A stretch of DNA of 64,000 bases, from NCBI RefSeq assembly GCF_016820575.1, contig NZ_JAEMQH010000002.1, positions 558,001 through 622,000 of the forward strand, in the 5' to 3' direction. The notes under the pieces were generated by a model that was not told where the DNA came from, ran no database searches, and saw only the letters and a list, made by a program, of their open reading frames with translations. Below are positions 10,596 through 20,791 of this stretch, piece after piece (position 1 is the stretch's first letter; every line of letters begins with the position of its first letter). Both the position numbers and the translations under genes were made by a program. The stretch comes from Marinobacter sediminum. Its GTDB lineage: Bacteria; Pseudomonadota; Gammaproteobacteria; Pseudomonadales; Oleiphilaceae.

Positions 10596-10671
10596 TAAAA
10601 GTACTCCCTGACTCTTTGGCGTTCGTTGTTTTTCGACGGCGCTGATTATACCGCGTTTCTTCCTGCTTTGG

Positions 10672-10688
10672 GGTAGTAAAAATGTCAT
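10672..10688. promoter_or_regulatory. possible weak HexR half-site
   Basis: GGTAGTAAAAATGTCAT matches one arm (TAGTAAAA) of the HexR consensus, roughly TGTARTaaaaTTACA; the other arm is poor. It lies near the hexR end of the hexR-zwf interval. Confidence 0.35.
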
Positions 10689-10734
10689 TTAGTGCATTTT
10701 TTCCTTGGAAAACCCGATCCCCGATGTCATTATT

Positions 10735-10751
10735 TGCATAAAATTACTACA
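10735..10751. promoter_or_regulatory. putative HexR operator before zwf
   Basis: TGCATAAAATTACTACA has a perfect ATTACTACA half-site and a partial TGyA left arm of the 17-bp HexR palindrome known in gammaproteobacteria. It lies 70 bases upstream of the zwf start, in the divergent hexR-zwf region. Binding is inferred. Confidence 0.65.
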
Positions 10752-10821
10752 TCGAACCCCGACATCCAAAGGCGAGCCGACTGGCGTTGTGATCGCCTTA
10801 CCCACCGGAGAGAAGGATCCA

Positions 10822-12297
10822 ATGGCCAATAAAAGCAATACCCGTTGTGACCTTATGCTGTTTGGCGCACTGGGCGATCTCGCTCAACGCAAGCTGTTTC
10901 CTGCACTTTACCAACTGGAGAGGGCCAAGCTGCTTGCTGAAGGCAGCCGCATTCTCGCCGTTGCGCGCACGGAAGCGGACACCGACAGTGTTCGGCAGCA
11001 ACTGCTCGAAAAACTGAAGCAATACGTCAAGCCGGAAGAGTTTGATGCCACCGTTGCTGACAAGTTTTTGCAGCGGGTCGACTACCAGATTCTCGATTTC
11101 AGCAATCCCGAGGGCTTCAGCGTTCTCAACGACTGGCGAGACGACGCCCATAACGAACTGATCGTTTACATGGCGACGCCGCCGTCCATGTACGGTGTGA
11201 TTGCCCGAAGTATGCGGGCGGCAAATTGCTGCAACCAGAACACCAGGGTAGTGGTAGAAAAGCCCATTGGTCATGACCTTGAGTCGTCCAAGGTGATCAA
11301 CGATGAGTTGGGCGAGGTGTTCAACGAGAACCAGTTGTTCCGTATTGATCATTACCTGGGTAAGGAAACGGTACAGAACCTGATCGCCCTGCGATTTGCC
11401 AACAACCTGTTCGCTTCACAGTGGGACCAGAACCACATTTCCCACGTTGAAATCAGCGTTGCGGAGAGTGTCGGTATTGAGGGTCGGTGGGGCTATTTTG
11501 ATCAGGCCGGCCAGATCCGGGACATGATTCAGAACCACTTGCTCCAGCTTCTGTGCCTTATCGCCATGGACCCCCCTTCGGATCTATCGGCGGACAGTAT
11601 TCGTGATGAAAAGGTAAAGGTGCTCAAGGCGCTCAAGCGGGTGACTCCAGACATAATGGAAAGCCACGTGGTTCGCGGCCAGTACACAGCGGGTACCAGC
11701 AATGGCAAGCCTGTGCCCGGTTACCTTGAAGAAGAGGGTGCCAACAAAGGCAGTGATACCGAGACCTTTGTGGCGCTGAAGGCTGAAATCGACAACTGGC
11801 GCTGGTCCGGTGTGCCATTTTACATCCGCACCGGAAAAAGGCTGCCGGAAAAGCTTTCCCAGATCATCATTCATTTCAAACCTGCGCCGCACTACATCTT
11901 CGATCCGGATCAGAAGCACCTGGCCAACAACAAGCTGATTATCCGGTTGCAGCCGGATGAGGGTATGTCGCTGAAGATCCTGACCAAGGACCAGGGTCTG
12001 GATAAGGGTATGCGATTGCGCCAGGGCCCTCTGGAACTGACCTTCTCGGAGACCTTTGACACCGACCGGATTCCAGATGCCTACGAGCGTCTGCTGTGGG
12101 AGGTGATGAAAGGCAATCAGTACCTGTTTGTTCGCCGCGACGAGGTTGAACACGCCTGGCGCTGGGTTGATCAGGTCATCCAGAACTGGCGCGACAGTGG
12201 CGCTCCTCCCAAGCGCTATGCCGCCGGTACCTGGGGCCCGGTGGCGTCCATCGCCATGATCACTCGTGACGGAAGGAGCTGGTATGAAGACGCCTGA
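10822..12297 (+). CDS. zwf: glucose-6-phosphate 1-dehydrogenase
   Basis: A 491-residue enzyme oxidising glucose-6-phosphate to 6-phosphogluconolactone with NAD(P)+, the entry to the Entner-Doudoroff route. The nucleotide-binding motif is [17 protein letters not shown], with Ala where many homologues have Ser. The active-site signature [13 protein letters not shown] is intact. The start at 10822 follows an AAGGA site. An upstream frame from 10705 is an extension across the HexR site and was rejected. The pgl start lies inside the 3' end of zwf (14-base overlap), so the two are translationally coupled in a zwf-pgl-eda operon. Confidence 0.97.
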   Translation: MANKSNTRCDLMLFGALGDLAQRKLFPALYQLERAKLLAEGSRILAVARTEADTDSVRQQLLEKLKQYVKPEEFDATVADKFLQRVDYQILDFSNPEGFSVLNDWRDDAHNELIVYMATPPSMYGVIARSMRAANCCNQNTRVVVEKPIGHDLESSKVINDELGEVFNENQLFRIDHYLGKETVQNLIALRFANNLFASQWDQNHISHVEISVAESVGIEGRWGYFDQAGQIRDMIQNHLLQLLCLIAMDPPSDLSADSIRDEKVKVLKALKRVTPDIMESHVVRGQYTAGTSNGKPVPGYLEEEGANKGSDTETFVALKAEIDNWRWSGVPFYIRTGKRLPEKLSQIIIHFKPAPHYIFDPDQKHLANNKLIIRLQPDEGMSLKILTKDQGLDKGMRLRQGPLELTFSETFDTDRIPDAYERLLWEVMKGNQYLFVRRDEVEHAWRWVDQVIQNWRDSGAPPKRYAAGTWGPVASIAMITRDGRSWYEDA

Positions 12298-13003
12298 TAT
12301 TCAGTTGCCTGAGGGTATGCTTCCACGCTTCGGGGAGACCCCGGAGCAGGTCGCCGTGGCGCTGGCCGATGCTGTGGCTGAGGTTCTTGAAACCCGGCTG
12401 GCGCAGGCTCCGCGAGCCAGCCTGGTGGTTTCGGGTGGCTCGACACCGCTGCCATTTTTCAAGGCCCTGTCGGAGAAGGCGCTCGACTGGCAGCGGGTTG
12501 ATGTCGTGTTGGCGGATGAGCGCTGGGTAGCCGAGGACGATCCGGCCAGCAATACCCAGTTGGTGAAGGCGCATCTGTTGCAGGGCAAAGCTGCGGCTGC
12601 CAATTACCTGTCGCTCAAGCAGCAAGGTGCGACCCCGCTTGAGGGGCTGGCGGCGGTGAATGCGGAATTGGCTGATTTGGCGCTGCCCCTGGATGTTCTG
12701 ATTCTGGGTATGGGGAATGACGGCCATACGGCGTCTCTGTTTCCGGACGCGCCGGAGCTGGCTGAGGCGATCAGTGCCGACTGCCCGGACCGGGTGGCTG
12801 CGGCCACGCCGCCGTCCCAATCCCAGCAACGAATCACACTGACCTGGCCGGTACTGAAGGATGCTCGGTTTACTGCGCTACACCTGAAGGGCCAGGACAA
12901 GCTTGAGACTCTGGAGCAGGCGCTGGCCAATCCGAACGACGTGATGGCAATGCCGGTGCGCGCTTTTCTTCAGCCTGGACTCAATGTGTTCTGGAGTCCC
13001 TGA
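12284..13003 (+). CDS. pgl: 6-phosphogluconolactonase
   Basis: A 239-residue DevB/SOL-type lactonase converting 6-phosphogluconolactone to 6-phosphogluconate in the cytosol. Motifs include [15 protein letters not shown] near residue 50, VLADERWV, and [13 protein letters not shown] near residue 145. The ATG follows a GGAAGGAG ribosome-binding site located inside zwf. A longer frame from 12266 lacks such a site. eda follows 34 bases later. Confidence 0.96.
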   Translation: MKTPDIQLPEGMLPRFGETPEQVAVALADAVAEVLETRLAQAPRASLVVSGGSTPLPFFKALSEKALDWQRVDVVLADERWVAEDDPASNTQLVKAHLLQGKAAAANYLSLKQQGATPLEGLAAVNAELADLALPLDVLILGMGNDGHTASLFPDAPELAEAISADCPDRVAAATPPSQSQQRITLTWPVLKDARFTALHLKGQDKLETLEQALANPNDVMAMPVRAFLQPGLNVFWSP

Positions 13004-13037
13004 GTCTGCTTTTCATGATTTATTGGAGTAAAAACCC

Positions 13038-13685
13038 ATGACCCAACTTTCTGAATTCCAGCGCGAGCGCGTCCAGGCCGTGTTGGCGGCCTCGCCTCTG
13101 GTGCCGGTTATCGCGATCAATGAGCTGGAAGATGCTGTTCCGCTGTGTCAGGCGCTGGTTGACGGTGGCATCAACGTGCTTGAGATCACTCTCAGGACTG
13201 AACACGGTGTTAGTGCCATCAAAGCCGTGCGTGAAGCCATTCCTGACGCCTGGGTTGGCGCCGGCACGGTCACCAGTGTGGCCGAGTATCGCCAGGTCGA
13301 AGCGGCGGGAGCGCAGTTTGTGATTACCCCTGGTGTGACCGAAGCCATTCTTGAATTTGGCGTAACCTCGGAAGCTCCGTTGCTGCCCGGTGTTTCAACC
13401 GTGTCAGAACTGATGATGGGGTATGCCCTGGGCTACCGCGAGTTCAAATTCTTCCCGGCTGAAGTGTCTGGCGGTGTGCCGGCGTTGAAAGCGTTCAGTG
13501 GACCCTTTAGCGATGTGACCTTCTGCCCGACGGGTGGTATTCGTCGCGATACGGCGAAAAACTATCTGGCGCTGAAGAACGTTAAGGCGGTGGGCGGATC
13601 CTGGCTGACACCGGCAGATGTGGTTGCTGCTAAAGACTGGGCGCAGGTCACCCAGATTGCTCGGGACAGTCTCGCAGATTTATAA
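13038..13685 (+). CDS. eda: KDPG aldolase (2-keto-3-deoxy-6-phosphogluconate aldolase)
   Basis: A 215-residue class I aldolase that splits KDPG into pyruvate and glyceraldehyde-3-phosphate. The Schiff-base lysine is Lys137 in REFKFFPAE. The catalytic Glu lies in VLEITLRT, and the phosphate-binding CPTGGI motif is present near residue 160. It is the last gene of the zwf-pgl-eda operon; a strong hairpin follows. Edd, its partner, is encoded 3 kb away under a separate promoter with a similar HexR-like site. Confidence 0.97.
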   Translation: MTQLSEFQRERVQAVLAASPLVPVIAINELEDAVPLCQALVDGGINVLEITLRTEHGVSAIKAVREAIPDAWVGAGTVTSVAEYRQVEAAGAQFVITPGVTEAILEFGVTSEAPLLPGVSTVSELMMGYALGYREFKFFPAEVSGGVPALKAFSGPFSDVTFCPTGGIRRDTAKNYLALKNVKAVGGSWLTPADVVAAKDWAQVTQIARDSLADL

Positions 13686-13721
13686 CTCTCAACCCTGTAA
13701 CTCGCGGGCTTTAAGAAGTGC

Positions 13722-13764
13722 CCTTGCGGCCAGTGTCAAAAACAACGCTGGCCGCAAGGTTTGT
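13722..13764. terminator. hairpin terminator between eda and pyk
   Basis: A 12-bp perfect stem, CCTTGCGGCCAG with CTGGCCGCAAGG, around 14 bases. It is followed by a weak T stretch. It lies between the convergent eda and pyk genes. Confidence 0.7.
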
Positions 13765-13823
13765 TCACGCTCCGTTCTAGGTGTTTTGTTCGAAGCGTGA
13801 GCGCAGGTTTCTCCATCCCCGTA

Positions 13824-15272
13824 TTAGCGGATTTCCGAACCTACCTTTACGATCTTCATGGTGTTGGTGCCACCCTGGGCATTCACATAGTCGCCCTTGG
13901 TAATCACCACCAGATTGCCCTCGCTAACCACGCCACGATTAACCAGTTCTGACACGGCCAGGGCATTGGTCTGCTCGTTCGGAATCTTGGCAGAGTCGAA
14001 CGGTATGGTCTGGACGCCCCGGAACAGCACTACCCGATGCTGTGTTGAGTGATGACGGGAGAAGGCAAAAATCGGCAGGCTGGACTTGATGCGAGACATC
14101 AGTCGCGGCGTAGCGCCGGTTTCAGTCATGCAGATTATGGCAGCGACACCCTCCAGGTGGTTGGCCGCGTACATCGAAGACAGCGCAATGGCCTCGTCGA
14201 CCCGCTCCATGCTCTCGTGAATCCGGTGCTTGGACTGGTGCATTGACGGGTGCTTCTCGGCGCCCAGGCAGATGCGAACCATTGCCTCAACGGCTTCCAC
14301 CGGGTAATCACCCACCGCGGTTTCAGCTGACAGCATCACGGCATCGGTGTAGTCCATGACCGCGTTCGCGACATCGGACACCTCGGCGCGTGTTGGCATC
14401 GGGCTGGTGATCATCGATTCCATCATTTGGGTGGCGGTAATGACCGCACGGTTCAGTACCCGTGCCCGCTGGATGATGTGCTTCTGCACGCCCACCAGTT
14501 CCGCGTCGCCGATCTCAACGGCGAGATCACCTCGGGCCACCATGACCGCATCAGAGGCTTCGATAACGGCGTCCAGGGCTTCCACGTCGTGGGCGAGTTC
14601 GGCCCGTTCGATCTTGGCAACCAGGCCGGCGTCGGAGCCCGCTTCGTTGAGCAGTCGACGAGCCGTATGCATGTCCTCGGCAGTGCGCACGAAAGACACC
14701 GCAACATAGTCGGCGTTCAGCCGGGCTGCCGTCACGATATCCTGCTTGTCTTTCTCGGTCAGGGCGTCCGCTGACAGGCCGCCGCCGCGCTTGTTCAGGC
14801 CCTTGTTGTTGGAGAGGGGGCCGCCAATCAGGACCGTGGAGGTGATGCTGTGGTCGTCCACAGACTGCACTTCCATCTCGATGCGGCCGTCGTCCAGAAC
14901 CAGGATGTCGCCTGGATTCACGTCTTCGATCAGTTGCTCGTAATCGATGCCGACGTGGGTTTCGGTTCCGGCTTCCTTGTCCATGCTGGCATCGAGGACA
15001 AAGCTTTGGCCGGCTGTCAGGGTGACCTTGTGGTTGGCGAAACGGGCAATCCGCAGTTTCGGGCCTTGCAGGTCAGCCAGCAGGGCAACGAACCGGCCCT
15101 GTGCGGCAGCCGCTTCGCGTACCTGGCGGGCACGCTGAATGTGATCTTCCGCACTGCCGTGGGAAAAGTTCAGTCGGGTAACGTCGACGCCGGCGCCGAT
15201 AATGGCGGCGAGGGCTTCGGGAGAGTCGGTCGCGGGACCGAGTGTGGCGACAATCTTGGTGCGCCTGAGCAT
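13824..15272 (-). CDS. pyk: pyruvate kinase, PykA type
   Basis: A 482-residue glycolytic enzyme making pyruvate and ATP from phosphoenolpyruvate. The N-terminus [17 protein letters not shown] carries the usual start of PykA enzymes. The active-site signature VAKIERAEL lies near residue 220, and the metal-binding [12 protein letters not shown] near 245. The length matches E. coli PykA (480). The ATG at 15272 has AGGA upstream; a frame from 15401 would overrun the 3' end of gap. It lies 68 bases after gap on the same strand, so gap-pyk is a probable operon. Confidence 0.95.
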   Translation of the reverse strand: MLRRTKIVATLGPATDSPEALAAIIGAGVDVTRLNFSHGSAEDHIQRARQVREAAAAQGRFVALLADLQGPKLRIARFANHKVTLTAGQSFVLDASMDKEAGTETHVGIDYEQLIEDVNPGDILVLDDGRIEMEVQSVDDHSITSTVLIGGPLSNNKGLNKRGGGLSADALTEKDKQDIVTAARLNADYVAVSFVRTAEDMHTARRLLNEAGSDAGLVAKIERAELAHDVEALDAVIEASDAVMVARGDLAVEIGDAELVGVQKHIIQRARVLNRAVITATQMMESMITSPMPTRAEVSDVANAVMDYTDAVMLSAETAVGDYPVEAVEAMVRICLGAEKHPSMHQSKHRIHESMERVDEAIALSSMYAANHLEGVAAIICMTETGATPRLMSRIKSSLPIFAFSRHHSTQHRVVLFRGVQTIPFDSAKIPNEQTNALAVSELVNRGVVSEGNLVVITKGDYVNAQGGTNTMKIVKVGSEIR

Positions 15273-15340
15273 GGTTGGTGTCCTATGGTTAATCGGGTGC
15301 GTCTCTTTAAAAGTAGCGGAACTGGGCAAGGCAGCCAGAG

Positions 15341-16345
15341 TTACTGGCCAGCCTTGATCAGGGCAATGGCGTTGTCGAGCATGCGGTTCGAGAAGCCCCA
15401 CTCATTATCGTACCAGGCCATGACTTTTACATGACGGCCGAGCACGCGCGTGTGATTGGCATCGAATACGCTGGAAAGAGCATTGTGGTTGAAGTCTACA
15501 CTGACCAGCTTCTCGGTGTTGAAGCCCAGAACCGGGTTGTTTTCAGCCGCGGCTTGCACGGCAGCGTTGATTTCTTCGACCGTGGTGTCGCGACCGGCGA
15601 TAAAACCGAAGTCTACCAGTGACACATTGATGGTGGGCACCCGAACAGCCAGGCCGTCGAGTTTGCCATTCAGCTCGGGAATCACCTTGCCAATGGCAGC
15701 GGCAGCGCCGGTTTTGGTGGGAATCATCGACTGGGTCGCCGAGCGGGCGCGGTAAAGATCAGTGTGGTAAACGTCACTGAGCTTCTGGTCATTGGTGTAG
15801 GAGTGGATAGTGGTCATCAGGCCGCTTTCGATGCCGACGCTCTTGTGCAGGGCTTCAACAACAGGAGCCAGGCAGTTAGTGGTGCAGGAGGCGTTGGAGA
15901 TGACTTCATGCTCGGCGGTCAGGGTATGGTGGTTGACGCCGTAAACCACCATGGCATCAGCGTCGGGTGAGGGCGCTGAGATGATGACTTTGCGGGCGCC
16001 GGCCTTCAGGTGAGCGGCTGCCTCGTCGCGTTTGGTAAACAGACCAGTGCACTCGAATACCACGTCCACGTGCAGGTCGCTCCAGGGCAGTTCTTCCGGA
16101 TTGCGGATGGCGGTAATGGCAATGCGGTCGCCATTAACGGTCAGTGATTCGGCATCGTGTCCCACCACGCCATCGAAGCGGCCGTGGACGCTGTCGTATT
16201 TAAGAAGGTGGGCGTTGGTCTCGGCGTCACCCAGATCATTGATGGCGACAACCTGGACTCGCTTGCGGTAGTCATTTTCATAAAGTGCGCGGAGAATGTT
16301 GCGACCGATGCGGCCAAAACCGTTAATTGCGATGCGAATAGTCAT
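15341..16345 (-). CDS. gap: glyceraldehyde-3-phosphate dehydrogenase, type I
   Basis: A 334-residue NAD-dependent enzyme. The Rossmann motif [13 protein letters not shown] is at the N-terminus. The catalytic Cys154 sits in [12 protein letters not shown], with the partner His in [10 protein letters not shown]. The ribosome-binding site GGAG lies 8 bases before the ATG. It is divergent from edd across a 167-base interval with HexR-like sites and forms a probable operon with pyk. In related genera gap is a known HexR target; that it is here is inferred. Confidence 0.96.
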   Translation of the reverse strand: MTIRIAINGFGRIGRNILRALYENDYRKRVQVVAINDLGDAETNAHLLKYDSVHGRFDGVVGHDAESLTVNGDRIAITAIRNPEELPWSDLHVDVVFECTGLFTKRDEAAAHLKAGARKVIISAPSPDADAMVVYGVNHHTLTAEHEVISNASCTTNCLAPVVEALHKSVGIESGLMTTIHSYTNDQKLSDVYHTDLYRARSATQSMIPTKTGAAAAIGKVIPELNGKLDGLAVRVPTINVSLVDFGFIAGRDTTVEEINAAVQAAAENNPVLGFNTEKLVSVDFNHNALSSVFDANHTRVLGRHVKVMAWYDNEWGFSNRMLDNAIALIKAGQ

Positions 16346-16392
16346 CGTCCGACTCCTGATTTGGGTGTTTTTTGTTCGTTTGTTGAGTTTAA

Positions 16393-16409
16393 TGTAGTAA
16401 ATATAACAA
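16393..16409. promoter_or_regulatory. putative HexR operator between gap and edd
   Basis: TGTAGTAAATATAACAA has a perfect TGTAGTAA half-site and a partial second arm. It lies in the divergent gap-edd promoter region, about 48 bases from the gap start. It closely resembles the site before zwf. Confidence 0.65.
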
Positions 16410-16459
16410 CAAAAAAAGAAAGTTTGAACGATATTTGGGTGAAAGATGTCAAAAAAGAA

Positions 16460-16471
16460 CGTAAAATTACG
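16460..16471. promoter_or_regulatory. second HexR-like palindrome before edd
   Basis: CGTAAAATTACG is palindromic apart from its centre and resembles the core of the HexR consensus. It lies 41 bases upstream of the edd start. Confidence 0.45.
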
Positions 16472-16512
16472 CCCAATTCAATATGTCTTCTATGCGACCG
16501 ATGGAGCCCATC

Positions 16513-18333
16513 ATGCATCCAACCGTTGAAAAAGTTACCCAACGAATCATTGAGCGCAGTCGTGCCACCCGGCAGGACTACCTCGACCGAATGAACCAGC
16601 TGAAGGCGCAATCTCCCCATCGGAGCAGTCTCTCCTGTGGCAACCTTGCTCACGGCTTTGCCGCTTGCAGCCAGGGTGACAAAGACACCCTGAAGTTCAT
16701 GAACAAGGCCAACGTGGCGATCGTATCGGCGTACAACGATATGCTTTCGGCCCACCAACCGTATGAAAAGTTCCCGGACATGATCCGCGCGGCGGCCCAC
16801 AACATGGGTTCGGTGGCGCAGTTCGCCGGCGGTACGCCTGCCATGTGCGACGGCGTTACCCAGGGTCAGCCAGGTATGGAGCTGAGCCTGTTCTCGCGTG
16901 ACACCATCGCCATGAGTACGGCGGTAGCCATGAGCCACAACATGTTTGACGCCACGGTGCTGCTCGGTATCTGCGACAAGATTGTGCCGGGGTTGTTGAT
17001 TGGCTCCCTGAGCTTCGGCTACCTGCCCACCATTCTGGTGCCTGCCGGGCCGATGCCCTCAGGGCTGCCGAACAAGGAAAAACAGCGCATCCGTCAGCTC
17101 TATGCCGAGGGCAAGATCGGCAAGGACGAACTGCTGGAGGCCGAGAGCAAGTCCTACCACAGCCCGGGTACCTGCACCTTCTATGGCACCGCCAACAGCA
17201 ACCAGTTGCTGGTTGAGGTGATGGGCCTGCATCTGCCGGGCTCGGCCTTTGTGAATCCGAACACGCCATTGCGGGACCGTCTCACCCAGGCGGCAACGGA
17301 GCAGGTGATCAAATTGTCGAAGCCCCACGGCGGTGAGCTTGGCCTGGGCGACATGGTGGACGAGAGAAGCATCGTGAATGCCCTGGTTGCGCTGCTGGTG
17401 ACCGGCGGTTCGACCAACCACACCATTCACTGGATTGCCATTGCCCGGGCAGCCGGCATCATCATCGACTGGAACGACTACGCCGAGCTGTCGTCCGTGG
17501 TGCCGTCCATGACCCGCATCTACCCGAATGGCCAGGAAGATGTGAATGCCTTCCACGAGGCCGGCGGTACCCCGTTCCTGATCCGTGAACTGCTCAATGC
17601 GGGCTACCTGCACAATGATGTCGAGACAGTCATGGGACATGGCCTGGAGCGTTATACCCAGGGCCCTGAACTGGACAACGACAAGCTGGTCTGGAAGCCG
17701 GCCCCGGAGAAGAGCCTGCGCCCGGATGTTCTGAGCACAGCCTCCGAGCCCTTTGCGCCGGACGGTGGCATGCGGGTCCTCGATGGCAACCTGGGGCGCG
17801 GTGTGATCAAGGTTTCCGCGGTGGCCGACGAGCATCAAATCGTGGAAGCGCCGGCGGTGGTGTTCAACGATCAGAACGAGCTGAAGGCAGCTTTTGATGC
17901 CGGTGATCTCGATAAGGACTGTGTGGTTGTGGTGCGGTTCCAGGGTCCGAAGGCCAATGGCATGCCGGAGCTTCACAAGCTCACACCGTATCTGGGTGTG
18001 CTGCAGGACCGGGGGTTCAAGGTGGCGCTGGTCACCGACGGCCGCATGTCCGGTGCCTCGGGTAAGGTGCCGGCCGCCATTCATGTCTATCCGGAAGCGC
18101 TGGATGGTGGCCCGTTGGCGCGGGTTAAGTCGGGCGACCGAATCTGTGTTGATGCCAAGGCGGGTTCACTGCGCATCGACATCGATGACGAGGAATTGGC
18201 CAAACGTGAGTCTTTCAAAGCAGACCTGAGTGCGTATCATCACGGCTACGGTCGGGAGATGTTTGGCTGGATGCGTCGTGCAGCCAGCAACCCGGAGCAA
18301 GGCGCTAGCTTTTTCTGGAATCACGAGGCATGA
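16513..18333 (+). CDS. edd: 6-phosphogluconate dehydratase
   Basis: A 606-residue IlvD/Edd-family iron-sulphur dehydratase converting 6-phosphogluconate to KDPG, the defining Entner-Doudoroff step. Motifs include [19 protein letters not shown] near residue 115, [26 protein letters not shown], and [19 protein letters not shown] near 515. The conserved Cys residues expected to hold the cluster lie in the first and third of these motifs. The start at 16513 has GGAG 7 bases upstream; earlier in-frame ATGs at 16483 and 16501 lack one. It overlaps glk by 4 bases, which points to translational coupling. Confidence 0.97.
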   Translation: MHPTVEKVTQRIIERSRATRQDYLDRMNQLKAQSPHRSSLSCGNLAHGFAACSQGDKDTLKFMNKANVAIVSAYNDMLSAHQPYEKFPDMIRAAAHNMGSVAQFAGGTPAMCDGVTQGQPGMELSLFSRDTIAMSTAVAMSHNMFDATVLLGICDKIVPGLLIGSLSFGYLPTILVPAGPMPSGLPNKEKQRIRQLYAEGKIGKDELLEAESKSYHSPGTCTFYGTANSNQLLVEVMGLHLPGSAFVNPNTPLRDRLTQAATEQVIKLSKPHGGELGLGDMVDERSIVNALVALLVTGGSTNHTIHWIAIARAAGIIIDWNDYAELSSVVPSMTRIYPNGQEDVNAFHEAGGTPFLIRELLNAGYLHNDVETVMGHGLERYTQGPELDNDKLVWKPAPEKSLRPDVLSTASEPFAPDGGMRVLDGNLGRGVIKVSAVADEHQIVEAPAVVFNDQNELKAAFDAGDLDKDCVVVVRFQGPKANGMPELHKLTPYLGVLQDRGFKVALVTDGRMSGASGKVPAAIHVYPEALDGGPLARVKSGDRICVDAKAGSLRIDIDDEELAKRESFKADLSAYHHGYGREMFGWMRRAASNPEQGASFFWNHEA

Positions 18334-19295
18334 CAGACACACAGTATTCACTGGTCGGAGACATCGGCGGCACCAACGCCCGCTTCGCCTTGGTGAAGCA
18401 GGGCGACGTTCGCCCGCAGGCTATCGAGGTGCTTCGCTGCGGTGACTACGACAACATCGACAGTGCAGTGACGGACTACCTGGCCAGGGTAGGGGTGAGT
18501 GAAGTAAGTGAGGCCTGTTTTGCCGTTGCCTCACCGGTGCGAGACACCCAGATCCGGATGACCAACAACCATTGGCGCTTTGATACAGAAGAGGTTCGGG
18601 CGCAATTTGGCTGGCGGGCGTTCAAGGTTATCAATGACTTTACCGCCATGGCGCTGGGCGTGCCCCATGTGCCGGAAGAGCATTTGGTGCGGGTGTGTGG
18701 CGGGCCGGGCGATCCCCGCCGTGCGCGGCTCGTGATCGGGCCTGGTACCGGGCTGGGCGTCTCCGGACTGGTGCCTTTGCAGCACGGTTGGGTGCCACTG
18801 ATGACCGAGGGTGGGCATGTGGATTTTGCCCCCACCGACGACACCGAGATGGCCATCCTGCGGATTCTGAAGGCCCGGTTCGGGCGGGTGTCGGTTGAGA
18901 GAATTCTCTGTGGCCAGGGGTTGCTGAACCTCTATCAGGCCCACGCCGAAATTCAGGGTGTGGCAGCGCCACTCGATGCCCCGGAAAAGATCACCGCGGC
19001 GGCCCTGGAGCAGGTCGATTCCCTGGCCCGGCACACCCTTCGTCACTTTTGTGAGATCTTGGGGCGAGTTGCGGGGAACGGCGTACTGACCCTTGGGGGC
19101 ACGGGCGGCGTTTATCTGTGCGGCGGCATTCTGCCCCGTTTTCTCGATTTCTTCCTGGAAAGCCCGTTCCAGCAAGGCTTTGAAGACAAAGGCCGGATGC
19201 GACCACTGCTGGAGTACACGCCGGTGTTTGTCGTGACCGAGCCCTACACCGGTTTACTGGGTGCCGCCGAGGCGCTGGCCAACCCCGAGGTGTAA
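18330..19295 (+). CDS. glk: glucokinase
   Basis: A 321-residue bacterial-type (non-ROK) glucokinase making glucose-6-phosphate from cytoplasmic glucose. The phosphate-binding motif [13 protein letters not shown] is at the N-terminus. [12 protein letters not shown] is near residue 135, and [13 protein letters not shown] near 260. The ATG overlaps the edd stop (ATGA). In this window it links the maltodextrin genes, which release glucose inside the cell, to the Entner-Doudoroff enzymes. An inverted repeat, CCCCGAG with CTCGGGG at 19283-19308, spans the stop codon and may end transcription, though no T tract follows. Confidence 0.95.
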   Translation: MTDTQYSLVGDIGGTNARFALVKQGDVRPQAIEVLRCGDYDNIDSAVTDYLARVGVSEVSEACFAVASPVRDTQIRMTNNHWRFDTEEVRAQFGWRAFKVINDFTAMALGVPHVPEEHLVRVCGGPGDPRRARLVIGPGTGLGVSGLVPLQHGWVPLMTEGGHVDFAPTDDTEMAILRILKARFGRVSVERILCGQGLLNLYQAHAEIQGVAAPLDAPEKITAAALEQVDSLARHTLRHFCEILGRVAGNGVLTLGGTGGVYLCGGILPRFLDFFLESPFQQGFEDKGRMRPLLEYTPVFVVTEPYTGLLGAAEALANPEV

Positions 19296-19315
19296 CCAGT
19301 GCTCGGGGCTGGCGG

Positions 19316-20050
19316 TTACAGGTAATGCACCAGTTGGTCGTGGTCGAACCGGTACTGGCGGTTATAAACGCCGTTATCAGCGCGTTTACCCGCCGCCAGT
19401 ACCATGGTGACCAGGCCTTTCCGGTGAATCTTCAGCAGCGACTTCACCCGGCACTCGTCAAAGCCTTCCATGGGGCAGGAATCGTAGCCGTGGGCACGCA
19501 GGGCCAGCATCAGGTTCTGCGCTGCCAGCGCGGTTGATTTGGTTGCCCAGACTTTCATATCACTGGTCGATGAAGGGCCACGGGGAATCGGGCGGAGCAT
19601 GCCCAACGCCATTCCGGCGGCTTTCTTGGTCAGGCCAAACACACCCAGCGGCCCCTGGTTGTAATGAATGGGGGCAACGGTGCGGTAGTACTTGTCGACA
19701 ATGGGCGGTAGTGACGCTTCCGGCCATTCGTCCAGGGCCTGGCGCGCGTGTTTGCGCCAGGTGTCGGGGCGGGCGACGATGGCAATCAACACGGGAGCGG
19801 TTTTGGCTGCGTTCTGCCCCAGGCAGGCCGTTGCCAGCTTGGCCTTCAGGTCTGCGGATTCCACCACGAAAAATTCCCACGGCTGCAAATTGCTGGAGTT
19901 TGGCGCCAAGGTCGCCAGTTCCAGGCATTCACTCAGGACGTCCCTTGGGATAGGGTCTGGCTTGAAGCGGCGGATCGAACGGCGGCTGCGGACCACCTTC
20001 CGAAATTCCTCAACATCGATGTCGGGCAGGGCGCTGGCCTTGGAGGTCAT
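19316..20050 (-). CDS. nitroreductase-family flavoprotein
   Basis: A 244-residue protein of the FMN-dependent nitroreductase fold. The N-terminal RSRRSIRRFKPDPIP motif near residue 21 and LAPNSSNLQPWEFFVV near 50 are the family's FMN-binding segments. A second motif, ALAAQNLMLALRAHGYDSCPMEG near 180, is also typical. Substrate cannot be told from sequence; relatives reduce nitroaromatics, quinones or enals. It is convergent with glk and divergent from the DNA glycosylase gene, with no operon partner. Confidence 0.85.
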   Translation of the reverse strand: MTSKASALPDIDVEEFRKVVRSRRSIRRFKPDPIPRDVLSECLELATLAPNSSNLQPWEFFVVESADLKAKLATACLGQNAAKTAPVLIAIVARPDTWRKHARQALDEWPEASLPPIVDKYYRTVAPIHYNQGPLGVFGLTKKAAGMALGMLRPIPRGPSSTSDMKVWATKSTALAAQNLMLALRAHGYDSCPMEGFDECRVKSLLKIHRKGLVTMVLAAGKRADNGVYNRQYRFDHDQLVHYL

Positions 20051-20124
20051 CGGGTTTTCTCCTATACACTGAAGAGCCTATAGTCAGGCGAAATCCGTTC
20101 GTTCGCAATGATCAGGAGGTTGCT

Positions 20125-20730
20125 TTGCAAAAGCCTGCGGAGTTGAGCGAGTTATCTTTTGCAGAGTTAGTGGCGCGGGTGCGGGCGTGTACCTTGTGTG
20201 CCGAGTTCCTGCCCCTGGGCCCAAGGCCGGTGATTCAGCTGTCCGAGTCGTCACGCATTTTAGTAGTGGGGCAGGCGCCCGGGCGGCGTGTCCATGAGAC
20301 TGGCTTGCCGTTCAACGATCCCAGTGGGGACCGGCTACGGCAGTGGATGGGGGTGACCCGGGATACCTTTTACGACGAACAGAAGCTGGCCATTCTGCCC
20401 ATGGGCTTCTGCTACCCGGGTACCGGTAAATCCGGCGATTTGCCACCACGGCCGGAATGCGCGCCGGCCTGGCGTTCGGAGCTGCTCAGGCGGTTGTCGA
20501 ACATTGGTCTGACCCTGGTCATTGGTCAGTACGCCCACGCCTGGCATCTTGGAGGTAAGGCCCGCTCAGTTACTGACCAAGTTCGTCACTGGCAGGACCA
20601 CTGGCCGGCCGTGGTTCCCATGCCGCACCCCAGTCCTCGCAACAACCTCTGGCTGCGCCGAAACCCTTGGTTTGAGCAGGACGTGATACCGGCCGTGCAA
20701 CATAGGGTGGCCCAGTTGCTAAGGGAGTAA
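20125..20730 (+). CDS. uracil-DNA glycosylase family protein with four cysteines
   Basis: A 201-residue protein of the uracil-DNA glycosylase superfamily. Motif A is GQAPGRRVHETGLPFNDPSG near residue 49; motif B is the C-terminal MPHPSPRNN. Cysteines occur as CTLC near residue 25 and C-X15-C near 100, the CX2C...CX14-17C arrangement that holds an iron-sulphur cluster in family 4 and 5 enzymes. The start is a TTG with a perfect AGGAGG site 5 bases upstream. Motif A has Gln where family 4 has Glu, so it may be a variant subfamily with a different base preference. Function is inferred. Confidence 0.75.
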   Translation: MQKPAELSELSFAELVARVRACTLCAEFLPLGPRPVIQLSESSRILVVGQAPGRRVHETGLPFNDPSGDRLRQWMGVTRDTFYDEQKLAILPMGFCYPGTGKSGDLPPRPECAPAWRSELLRRLSNIGLTLVIGQYAHAWHLGGKARSVTDQVRHWQDHWPAVVPMPHPSPRNNLWLRRNPWFEQDVIPAVQHRVAQLLRE

Positions 20731-20737
20731 CTGCCAC

Positions 20738-20773
20738 AAAAAAGCTCCGGGCGGAAGTTCATCCGGCCGGAGC
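20738..20773 (-). terminator. terminator after glpD
   Basis: Read on the minus strand, GCTCCGG and CCGGAGC enclose a GC-rich loop and lead into six T residues. It serves glpD and also lies just after the convergent glycosylase gene. Confidence 0.8.
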
Positions 20774-20791
20774 GATGTATTCGGCCGAGGC

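Noticed and set aside
17059..18084. A 341-residue open frame antisense to edd
   Set aside because: The edd reading frame is complete and matches its family along its whole length.
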